Shown here: one piece after another, positions 49,935 through 60,209 of the stretch | Numbering within the stretch: position 1 is the stretch's first letter | How the letters are laid out: each line of letters begins with the position of its first letter | Source: Uranotaenia lowii | Lineage: Eukaryota > Arthropoda > Insecta > Diptera > Culicidae | Assembly (NCBI RefSeq): GCF_029784155.1 | Contig: NC_073692.1 | Span: forward strand, 317,468,105 to 317,532,104 | Direction of reading: 5' to 3' | Length of the DNA stretch: 64,000 nt | The notes under the pieces: generated by a model | The model's input: only the letters and a program-made list of their open reading frames with translations | The model's database searches: none | Told to the model about the DNA's origin: nothing | Made by a program: the position numbers and the translations under genes

Positions 49935-50400
49935 GGGGAGTGTGGGGTATTTTGGACCACATTTATGAAATGGCCATTAAAAGTTATTTTATTATTTGTA
50001 TAGTTAAATTGAAGTTTTATCAGGTGGGGGAATTAAAAAGAATGTTCTGTTTAATCGAATAATTTCAAAAAACCTGAATTGAAATCGAAATCGAAGATTT
50101 ATGGTTATCTTCTCATTCAATCCAATTGTAGGAATATGTTTCAAAGCCCTACATTTGGCATAAGAAAACTATAGACAAAAGGATGTTTTCAAGATGATTC
50201 CCTCACGTTGTGTGTACCCTACGAACTATGATTTGCAAATTGGTTTCGTTTGAGTGACACATTACTATTTCTTAAAAATTCTGTTTAATTATGTATGCAG
50301 TAACATTTTTTAGCTTGCTCAATAAATAAAACATCTGATGCGTTCACAAGTTAACGACATATGGAAAAATATGTTTACGCAGAGTGGCGTCGCACAGTAG
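49935..50400 (-). mobile_element. Truncated inverted relative of family C (D)
   Basis: It starts GGGGAGTGTGGGGTATTTTG after a TA (49933-49934). Internal ATGATTTGCAAATTGGTT (about 50228) and the GTTTACGC..GTCGTC region (about 50372) match the reverse complement of 48448-49361. The far terminus is missing. Confidence 0.6.
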
Positions 50401-50564
50401 AGTGGAAGAGGCTTTGTGCTGGACAAAACCTCGTTACTCCTTTAAAACAGCTTGTAGAGGCTTGTCTTCGAGTGATATGTTCACAGTAATAAAAACTATC
50501 TTATTGTTTAGTTGACGATATTGTAGCTCAATACTTGAATTGAAGGCACAAAATTGAACATATA

Positions 50565-51517
50565 GGGGGAAGTCGTCTACTACCGGACACTTAAGGTTTT
50601 TAAGCAATAACTTCAAAAATAGATTTTTGTAAATATTGGTCCCTCTACTGATTTGAAGAGTATCAATATCATGATCACTTAACTATATTAGAAAAAAATT
50701 AATTTAAAACATATTTATGCGGTAAGAGAAATCATTTCATGTTAATTTTCACTCATTTCCAAAAGTGTTGTCTATGGCCGGACACTACGAATTACTTCGC
50801 CAAAGTTGTCACCAATAGCACATAAACGTAGCAAAATGACTGAATTCACTTGCACAGGTCTTGTTTTCCAATACTGAACGTTCTTTGAAGCCAGTCATAA
50901 AAGTTTTTTTGACAAACCAGAATGAAACATTTGTTTCGAAAAAAACAAGAGAAAAATTGTCTATGACCGGACAGCAAAATCTTAAGTTTCTCAGAGGACC
51001 AAAATAGTTTCGTTATTGAACCCTTATCTTCTGAAAACCATTTGGGGGTGCTATCGAGATGAAAATATGAAAGTTTCAAGTTAAAAACATCTATCATTTT
51101 GAATATTTTCTTGTCCGGTCATAGACAACAATTTGGTGTCCGGTCATAGAGAAATCGCACTTTTTTTCATTTTCCTAATATTTCGTTTGAACTTCCGTTT
51201 TGTTATCTTAAATCTACTGTGGTCGAAAGATAACCAATCAACGATGTCGTTCATGTGCAGTTCAAATTTTACAAGCCGAAAAAACTGACCTCAATACAAA
51301 TGCAAAGTTTAGGCGATCCTCTCCGTACTACTAGGCAAAAGCTTTAGATGCCTATCATTGGTTTACCTTTTCAGATTGGATTACCATATTTCTAACACCA
51401 TATCAGGCTACCATTTACTTTATTTTCATGGCGTTAAAACATTATTAGGATATTGTGTTTTCGAAAAATCTATGTTGTCCGGCCATAGGCGATGTCCGGC
51501 CATAGACGACTTCCCCC
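50565..51517. mobile_element. 953-bp TA-flanked MITE (family E, CCGGACAC words)
   Basis: Inverted ends GGGGGAAGTCGTCTACTACC and GGGGGAAGTCGTCTATGGCC. TA flanks are at 50563-50564 and 51518-51519. CCGGACA is forward at 50583, 50778 and 50967; TGTCCGG is reverse at 51112, 51137, 51476 and 51493. No transposase. Confidence 0.75.
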
Positions 51518-51556
51518 TACGTTGGAAAAATTGTGAAAAGTTCACCTTATCTTGAT

Positions 51557-52470
51557 CAGAGATGTACCGAATATACGGCGCCGAATACCGCCCAGAAACG
51601 TTAGGCCGAATATTCGGCTCACCGAATTGTTGAGCTGAGTATTCGGCCGAATGTGCCGAATATTTAGGCCGAATATTTGTTTTTTAAATTTTTACAATCA
51701 CAGACTTGCCAAATTTTTCAAATTATTTCGGAGAATTTTTTAAATATTCTTAAGTTATGTTGAATATCTTAGGTGTATTTGTGTATCTGCTGTAGATCGT
51801 ACCGGAGGATTCGTCAAGTATCGTTTTTTACTTTGATTAATTATCAATTATTCCAGATTTTCTTGAAATATCCAGGCTTTTCCAAAAATCCAATAAAGAA
51901 CTCTAGATCAGTCAAATCTGACCGGAATGCTCGGTATCATTCAAATTATTTGCTAAATCGAATAAAAAACTCTTTTTTCATTTGGAAAATTTCAAGTGTT
52001 TTCTCTTTGAAAAACAGTTTTTAAACTATTTCAAAATTAACTTAAATTTTGATTTAATACTGCCACTGTGATTAAATGAATACCTTAAAGTTATTTTCTA
52101 ACTTTCTCTTGTATGTTTTGGCCTTGTTTTGCTCCAATTTGCCCTTTTTTTTAAATTTTTCAAAAAAAATTCGTTCTGAATTGCCCGACCGTTTGGTTGA
52201 AAGTATAATATGATTAAGATTAAAGATCATCGATCTTTTTAAAAAATATTTTCAAGATGACTTGCTCATATTCGACTTTCGTCTGATTCGTTATCAAATA
52301 AGCAATTTCAAATTACTTGGTACTTGTTTCGACATATTTTGTCCCAGATTTCACAGGAACTCAATCTCTTTGGGGATAAAGGCCCTAAATCATCTTGGCT
52401 TAATAGGTGAAAAGGTCAATATTCGATATTCGGCCGTTCGCCGAATACCACTATTCGGTATACATCTCTT
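51557..52470. mobile_element. 914-bp hAT-type MITE (CCGAATATTCGG)
   Basis: The left end is CAGAGATGTACCGAATATAC and the right end on the reverse strand is AAGAGATGTATACCGAATAG. An exact 8-bp duplication ATCTTGAT flanks it at 51549-51556 and 52471-52478. Subterminal GCCGAATATTCGGC-type palindromes lie at both ends. A fragment is at 2812-2868. No transposase. Confidence 0.85.
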
Positions 52471-52478
52471 ATCTTGAT

Positions 52479-53230
52479 AACAACTCCAAAACAAAAAAAT
52501 ATACATATTTGAAAATTTTCTACATTAAAGATTAGAAAACGCCTCATTCTTCGCACTTTTCGCGAGAAGAATTCATCGGGTGGTTCCAACAATTTGTATC
52601 TTTAAGTTTTGTGTAAAAAATAACGTTTCTTCGCTCAAAACCATTATGATGAGATGTATGAAATCTCCAGAATAAATCATGAAAATTTCTTCCAAACTCA
52701 ACAACCAAAAGTTGAAGAAATTTATCAATATTCAAAAAAAATTTAAGAAATTAGAATAAATTTGGATTTGAATAAAATATTAAAACTGAATAAAAAAACA
52801 AATTATCATAACCATTCCCGCTTTCGGCAAAATTATAAACAAAATAGCTTTGTCGTGAAGATATGTTTTCTACGTATGTTTGAATGTGAAATAATAAGCA
52901 GTGTTGATTTCGGTGATGATAGTTTCGAATTTAATTCTGCATTTTATTGTTTCTTCTTTAATGTCTTTAATCGGTTGTTTTAAAAAAAATTAGTGAATAT
53001 TAAAAATCGATCCTAAAGCAGTTATTTCCTGAGCGCGACCTGAACATCTCCTTAAATCTTCAGCTCACTGAGCGTTCCAAATGTTTAATCTTGATTTCTG
53101 CAAAAAAGTACAAATTTAAATCATAAGAAAACACTTAAATAGGGGTACAAATGAATAATTAAGCTGTTCATAAACCTGTTTGTATTTCAATGTTTGTTAT
53201 TGTATATTGCCCTGGAATAGTTAAGATAAA
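52479..53230. other. AT-rich DNA, nothing recognised
   Basis: No repeats or coding signal. Confidence 0.35.
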
Positions 53231-53270
53231 ACTAGCTGACCCGGCAAACTTTGTTGAGCCTGTATTTTTG
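53231..53270 (-). mobile_element. Helitron-like 3' terminus, reverse orientation
   Basis: On the minus strand it reads GGC-TC-AAC-AAA-GTT-T-GCC (imperfect hairpin), then GGGTCAG and CTAG before a T. This is the same arrangement as at 60106-60134. The body of the element should run rightward; its limit is not visible. Confidence 0.55.
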
Positions 53271-54249
53271 AGAATTTTTTTTATATTTTAGCACTATTCT
53301 TTAGTCAGCCTTCCTTTTGAGTGGATAAAAGCAAGTGGATACCCTTGTGTCAGAAAAAAATCCAGAAATATTGTTCAATATACAAATAAATTACGCTAAT
53401 TTTTGGTTAGCGAACTTATTTTCTTCCAGTAACTTAAGAACGCTTAATCTATCAAATTTCAATTAAGTTTAGCCATCATTCCTATTCAAAAACTCCTATC
53501 CGATGAAGTATTTTAAAATTGCTGAAGATTGATTTAAACAGAAAATGGATTTTTTTTGCTGGAGTCGTCATAAACTGAGTTTTTTTCGATTTGAGTTTAC
53601 CTCTGTATTTAAATACATTGAAGTTTTCTTTAAGTATGATCGTCAGAATAGAAAAATTAAAAAAAAAATTGGACAAAACGAGAACATTTAAAGAATAATG
53701 AAAATAAACTTAATTTTTATTTTCTTCATTATTTCAAATGTCGTTTTTTCTTTAACTTAGTACTAAATACACTAATTGAATCTTATTGTGAATTGACAGA
53801 GCTGAGTTTGACAAATATTTAAAAATTCAGCAAAAGTAATTATTTATATCATTTTACAGCAACACTTTTCTAATCAATATCATGTTTGAAAATGTCTTTA
53901 AAATTTGTGTCATCATTATCTTTTTTTTCAATTTTCAGTTAGGGATCGGCAAATTGCACTATAAATTAGGAAATTTAAGAAAAAATTTAAATTGTCATGT
54001 TTTTGGATTGCTTTTCTCTCAGCATTTGAAACCTTGAATGAAGGCAAATCAATTTTGAGTATTTGGAATAAAAATTCAAAACAATCACAAATTATTAAAA
54101 ATTTTTGTTTATGATCGTAAGAAAAGAAACTGTAATCCAAACAGTTAAATTTAATTCTGAATTTTATTGTTAATTTATATCAATGTTCTGAATTTGGCTT
54201 TATGAATCTGGATTTTCAGTTATATTTGAACGTAAATTGAAAGCTTTTG
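53271..54249. other. AT-rich DNA, nothing recognised
   Basis: Possibly the body of the reverse Helitron-like element ending at 53231, but no internal units are recognisable. Confidence 0.3.
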
Positions 54250-54254
54250 TTTTA

Positions 54255-54450
54255 TTGTTTCGATTATAGTCGCTTTACCATCTTTATGACATTCGCGACT
54301 TTATATCAACGTTGCAGTTGGCGAACAGTTATTGAAAAGCTTATCCGATACAACTGTGCTCGATGTTTACTCTTGGGCTCGAACTCGCGGACATCTGCTC
54401 AGGAAGCAACAGACTTGCCAACTGAGCTGTATCACAAGCCCTTTAAATTG
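54255..54450 (-). mobile_element. tRNA-derived SINE, minus strand
   Basis: On the minus strand the head reads ATACAGCTCAGTTGGCAAG (A box, about 54432-54414), with a B box GCGAGTTCGAGCCC (about 54389-54376) and a body of about 120 bp. The A/B spacing is about 30-35 bp, normal for tRNA-derived SINEs, and the pattern resembles mosquito SINEs of about 200 bp. Confidence 0.7.
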
Positions 54451-54459
54451 AAAAGCTGA

Positions 54460-56240
54460 TTTTCATTGATCTTGATTTTATTTTTGTGGATCGAGTTCAA
54501 GTGTTTATATTCTTAAACTCACTTATGCTTAATAGATTGTTTGTTTGATCTGATATTTGGTACGAAACTTTTATTTGAATTTTTGTTTATTGGTTCAGAT
54601 TTTTCTCTATACTTAAATGTTTCGAAATTTTAAGTGGCATGCATTTTGCTGTCTTTAGATTTCCGATGCAACAAAAATTGAATTTACTGGAATTTTTCAA
54701 GGTTCACTTCTTTGCGCGATTTTTTTACAAATTGAAATTTCATCTGTTTTTGTGGTCCACCGTCAGGTTGTACCCGGATTTCCTGTGCTTTTACTTTGTT
54801 TGGACCAATCAAAAGTATATTCATTGGAAAGCTAATTTAATTTACATTCTAGTGAGATGCAACAATTCACGCTATGAGATTTCACAAAAATATGAAAATT
54901 ATAAACGTATAATCATTCCTGAATTTCTAGAACCACAAGCAGCGCGTCCAGCAAAACGTGTTTGTTTGCTCTCCGAGTTGGTACGGTAGGTGGTTCGGTT
55001 AACCGGTAAAAACTATTCTTGTTATAACTAGGACAATATATTTTGTAAATTTAATTTGTTCAAAGTTTAAAACAAAATGATGAAATTTCTAAAAATTTGA
55101 TGTATTTGGTAAACGTTTATCTTGAACAGATTATTTTATACAGAGCGATAATAATCTCTCTTATCATTTCCTCATTTTTTAAATAATATTGATCCCAACT
55201 TCCCGTACTGAGTTAGTTGGTCGAAAAATCAAACTTTTTAAAATATTTGATAGATTTGAAATGGGCTATCAATCTCGTTTCCAAAAATATAATATAAAAA
55301 ATATTAACCAAGAAATGAAAAATGAGGTTTTGTCACAACTATTGGCGCACGATATCTTACTCTTTCTTACAATTTTTGGAAAATTCTTTATAGTTAAGGC
55401 ACACGGTATTTGCTATAACAACTGGAATTTCAATCCTGTATTTTAATGATTTTCAATCTAATCTTGTTGACGTCATTGGTTTCATAGTGTGCTTCAATAA
55501 CTTTTTATCGTTTTAACTTTATTTATTTAACAATATTTATGTTTTTTTGACGAATATTTTTGAAATTATTTGCAATAAAATTCGTTTTAATCCAAATGCT
55601 TTATATCAAGAAAAACTTTACAGAGTTGATTTGGTAAAGGTAATGAACAGAAAAGTTGTATTGGAAATTGACCTCAGTTTTCCATAAAGGACCTTAAATT
55701 AAACGTGAGGAATTAGTTCCTCACTAGTTGGTAAGTTTCGCATAACTACTTCCTACTAAATTCTAAACTCAAAGGACTAATTTTACAAACGTTGTATGTT
55801 TGAACTATGAAATGCAAGTGAGAGTTAACACTGTGGTTAACATTTATTGCCAATTGCCTTGTGTAAAGTACAAAAGAGTTTTACCATATCGTGTTATTGC
55901 AGATTTACAAATATTAATATTTTCACTAAATACTCAAAACATGTGAAAATAACTTTTTTTTCTATAATAATTTTCCCGTCATGCACATCATTGCCCTCAA
56001 TTGGGATTTTTTAACGATAAAAAATAAAAAAAATGATGGAATCGAGGGTTTATTGTTGATAAAAAAAAGCTTAGGAATTCTCTCTTCCGACAACATTGAA
56101 CGAAATTTGAGAATAATTTAATGCCCACTACTATTTCATGAAATAACCAAAAAGTTTTAAGTGACTGCAGACAAATTTGTTAATATTTCATCCTATCCTA
56201 CCCTCCCAATATACAAATTTACATTGATATATTACTACCT
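54460..56240. other. AT-rich DNA, nothing recognised
   Basis: The open frame at 54639-54989 (116 codons) is basic and aromatic-rich with no domain I recognise and no supporting context. It is treated as chance. Confidence 0.3.
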
Positions 56241-57140
56241 GCCACAGCTGACCTCATTTATTATTTAACAAACTATGGCTTTCCTATCTGCTGTCGTCTG
56301 ATAGATTCTTTGGAACTGCTCCAATAATTTACCAACCACTTTTGCGCTAAACTTGTAAAACCTGAATAGATAGATAGGTACCAGGTAATTCTGTAACAAG
56401 AAACCGTACCCGAGGACTTCTCCGGGAGTCACATCCCATTCATTAGTTTGTCACCTCATTATCGCGCTGCCGAGCACCTTCTTCTTGGGGCAAAAACTTT
56501 CCTCCGAAACCATTTTCCGGCCTAGCGAGCAGCAGCGGGAAAATTTACTCCAAGTAGAAAACACGAATCCTACGAAGCTAGCTGCCACTTATTCCGAGAG
56601 AGAGAGCCTCACACACTTTCCGGTGCAAATCGCGGTGGGAAAATAATTCATCCGGCTAATATAAATAACGAATGATATTGGAGGTTTCTCAGTGCGACTG
56701 CAAGTGATACATCATCCTTTTATGCTGACACCTTCCCTCTAGCTACTAGCGAGCAAGCTACTTCGGCATCACATTAATGGGCCCCGGAGCGGAAATCTAC
56801 CCCCACAACAGTTAAGCAACAATCCTTCCCATCCCCCTTTCCAAATCCAAGTGGTGGATTTGAGCATATGCAAATTTGCCACCTCACTGCTGCTGGTTTG
56901 CGCGCTCTAAGTCAAAGTTGACAAAAATCCATATATAATCATAATAAATAACCTCAACAAGCACTTTGGTGAAAGTTTTACTTCGACTTCCTCGAAACTT
57001 GCTGCAGGAAACCCCGTTCGCACATTTCTTGGGACGCGGTAAGAAGTTTTCTTTCCGGTAGAAAGTGTGTGTACGTTCCACTTCCGTGTTTTATTCGAAG
57101 CCGTTTTTGTTGCAGTTTACTTCCCGCAGGGGTAATGCAG
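56241..57140. other. GC-richer unique island
   Basis: The longest stretch of balanced composition in the window, about 900 bp and not repeated elsewhere. It includes GAGAGAGAGCC, AGCAGCAGCGGG and TATAAATAACG-type words. No open frame has a domain. It is a candidate conserved non-coding or promoter-like host segment. Confidence 0.4.
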
Positions 57141-57439
57141 TTATGCCAGGGATGCCAAAAACTTCGAAAAATGTTAAAGTACAGAAATTAATAATCAATT
57201 TTGCTAAAACTTTGATCTAACAAACCTTTTAGGCGAACAGTTAAAACAGTTTAAATGCCAGAAAATCAAATTTTGGCGTTTTGAATTTTATCTAAAGTCT
57301 TAACTTGCTAAATAAAATTTTAAAAAAATATTTTAAATCTTTTTTTGTAGGTATCATTGGTATCATTTTAAACAAATTTCAGTATGAATAGGAAACAACT
57401 ATTTTAAAATGAGAACTGCAGCTGGAGTGTAGAATTGCA

Positions 57440-58684
57440 ATACAAAGATTATTTCACCTTATTTTGCGAAACTTGATCTTTCAAAAGCCTCCTATGCCGA
57501 ATTTGTCTCCATTTGCTTGAATAGTTTTCGAGTAATGTTAATTGTATAGGAGCCCCCTAACTCTTCCTATCACCCCACTGCACAGTGGTTTAAAACTCGA
57601 AAAACGTGATCATGGGCTTTTTGATGTCTTAGATGTCAAAATAGCTTAATGACATGTTCTACAATGTTTCATTATTTTTAATTGCGCATATTTTGCCATT
57701 ATTATTTTCTAATCAATTCACCAAAAAGTGAGATATTTTTTTTATTTTTTGAATTTGTCATCCAATCAAAATGATGTGTTCAGAAAACTTGTAGACAATA
57801 CAATTTCAAAAAACTTTGTAAAAGACTTTGAAGCTCTAACTCTCAAAACAACAGATTTATAAACTTTTTTCTAAAAACTAACCTCAAAAAACGAAATTTT
57901 CGTTTAACTTTTTTCAAAGCGACTTTCGAGTCTTCCTTTATATGAGAGAGTTTTAACAATTGTAAAAGTGCACAACTTTATTGAAGGTGTCCAGTTTCTA
58001 TCTTGACGTTAAATGGTACTTTTTGTGTAATTACGTTTTAAAATTGCATATTTTCATTGATCCATATCTCTAAAAGTTGCAAACTTATGAAAACTAAATT
58101 ATATGCATTTGAAAGGCACATTCTTGAGCTTTAATGAACATATAATTTCATTTGAATGTATCAGGTTTTACTACTAAAATCATTTATCTGAAAGATGGTA
58201 GTTTTGAAGTTTTTGTTAAACCAGCCTGGCAAACTCTTGGTTTTTAGCAAAAGGAAGGATGAAATCATTTTTTTTTCTATTCCTACCGTTGACAAGTGAA
58301 GACGACAGTTCTTAATTGATTAAGGTTGAAGAGTTGGCCCTGTCTAGAAGCGTTAGTTCCATTATAGTTAGTAAATCATTTATCTGAAAGAAGGTAGTTT
58401 CGAAATAATGGGCATTTTGCGTATTTTATCAACACACATCTTTAAAAAATGTTGCCCTTTTAACACGAAAGTGGCATAGATGCATGATTTTGTAACCTTT
58501 AATTTTCATGGCTATCTTTAAAGTTTTTTCTTTATTTTTCGTGTTTTCGAGTTTTAAACCACTGTGCACTGGAAGGGGAGAGGGATACCAAAGATTTAGG
58601 GGCACTTTTATCGTACCCTTATACCAATCCATACCAAATTTCGTTCCATTTGCTCGATTTGCTCTTCAGTGATACAACAATTGT
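57440..58684 (-). mobile_element. Reverse-oriented Helitron-like internal units, split by a MITE
   Basis: Joining 57440-57580 to 58572-58684 and reverse-complementing gives one and a half of the 150-bp units seen at 58685-63880 (blocks CAAATGGAACGAAATTTGG, TTCCAGTGGGG, GATAGGAAG, ACTCGAAAACTA). Orientation flips near 58685, where forward units begin. Confidence 0.65.
57581..58566. mobile_element. 986-bp Transib-like MITE
   Basis: Perfect 23-bp inverted ends beginning CACAGTGGTTTAAAACTCG, with a 5-bp duplication CACTG at 57576-57580 and 58567-58571. CACWRTG-type starts and GC-rich 5-bp duplications are the Transib pattern. The target is identifiable: paralogous 150-bp units keep the empty site CTTCCAGTGGGG (for example 60465-60476). 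Inside, a direct repeat of about 28 bp containing ATCATTTATCTGAAAGA lies at 58179 and 58375. No transposase. Confidence 0.75.
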
Positions 58685-60134
58685 ATGGAAGCATCCCCCC
58701 CCCCTCCCTCTTTCCAGTAGGGAGATATAAAGGGGGGAGGGGGACTCTTTTATATTTTTTACATAACTTATTGAGCAAATAGAACCAAATTTGGCATGGA
58801 CGGGTATTTAGGAACGTAACATATTCTTATGATTGTTTGAGACCCCTTCCTTTTTTCCAGCGGGGAGAAAAGAAAGAGAGAGGGAAGTTTGATACAGTTA
58901 TTACTGCATATCTCAAGAACAACAACAGCAAATGGAACCAAATTTGGCATGGAACGATATTTGGGTACGAGAAATGCTTCTATGAATATTTGGCATCCCT
59001 CACTCCTTCAAAGAGGTGGATGAAAGTAGAGGTCTCCCTTACAATTTTAAGTATAACTGGAGAGTTGATCGATCAAATTGAACCATATTTGTCATGTGAG
59101 GGTATTTGGATACGAGAAATGTTTCTATTATAAATTGAGGCCCCATATTTTTTAGCGGAAAGATATAAAGGGGGAAAGGGGGGCTTCCATACAATTTTTT
59201 TTGCATAGCTCGAGAATTAATCGAGCAAATGAAACCAAATTTGGCATCAAAAAATATTTGAATACGAAAAATACTTTAACTATGTGAAACAATTCCTTTC
59301 TTGCAGTATTATGATAGAATTGGGAATATAGGAGGGGAAGAGGAGGCTTACATTTAACTTTTTTTTTTACAAAATCCGAGAAATAGACAAAACTTAACGT
59401 AGAAAATCATTTTGGTATGATTCTATGATTATCTGACACACTTTCAGTAAGTAGGTACAAAGGAGGAGGAAGGTGAGCCCAATACAATTTTGTTAGCATG
59501 AGTTCTCAACGAATAAGTTCTAACGAAGCCAACAAAAGTTAAAAAAAAAAGTACTTGATTACGAAATATGTTTCTACTATTGTTATAGACCCTTAGATAC
59601 GCTTTACAGTGTAGAGAGGGGAAGAAAGGAGGAGGCTCCATATACAGTTTGTTATAAAGCTTAAAAACTTATCAACCAATGGAACTATATTTGATATAAG
59701 AGGATTTTTGGGAACGAAAAAAATGGGTATGATTGTTAAAGATCACGACCTCCATTCAGCAGGAGGTGAAGGAAAGGACAGGGGAGGGTGCTCTCTTATC
59801 AGTTTTTTAGCATAAATCCGGAACATATCAAGCAAAAACAACCATATTTTATAAGTTAGATTGTTTGCGTACGATTAATTTGAGACCCTTCAGACAGATT
59901 AAATTATCAGATCTTTAACACAAATTAATAGAGCAAGATTCAGAATATTAGTTTAAGTTATCTTTGTGTTGCAATTCAAAACTTCGGCTGCAGCTCTTAT
60001 TTTATAACGGTTGCTTATGAATTATGTTATAATTTGATTTAAAAAAATGCCAATAAAACCAATAAAATTTTTTATAATTTTTAAAAATATAATTTGATTT
60101 TGAAAGGTGTAGCAAAGCACACCGGGTCAGCTAG
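58685..60134 (+). mobile_element. Helitron-like element, copy A (5'-truncated)
   Basis: Internal 150-bp units (core CAAATGGAACCAAATTTGGC) at about 58788, 58938, 59085 and 59238 are followed by an AT-rich 3' region, the hairpin GGTGT-AGC-AAA-GC-ACACC (60106-60123) and CTAG (60131-60134). It is collinear with 62365-63883 of copy C. Its 5' end is lost at the orientation switch. Confidence 0.65.
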
Positions 60135-60156
60135 TCTATATATATAAAAATGAATT

Positions 60157-60209
<53 letters not shown>

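Noticed and set aside
54247..54459. 70-codon open frame
   Set aside because: It lies antisense over a tRNA-derived SINE.
54639..54989. 116-codon open frame
   Set aside because: The composition is that of AT-rich DNA (Phe, Lys, Leu, Ile), with no domain and no context.
53231..58684. One continuous 5.4-kb reverse Helitron that captured the 56241-57140 island
   Set aside because: The 3' end and the internal units are in the same orientation, but the sequence between shows no recognisable units and no 5' end, so a single element cannot be supported.
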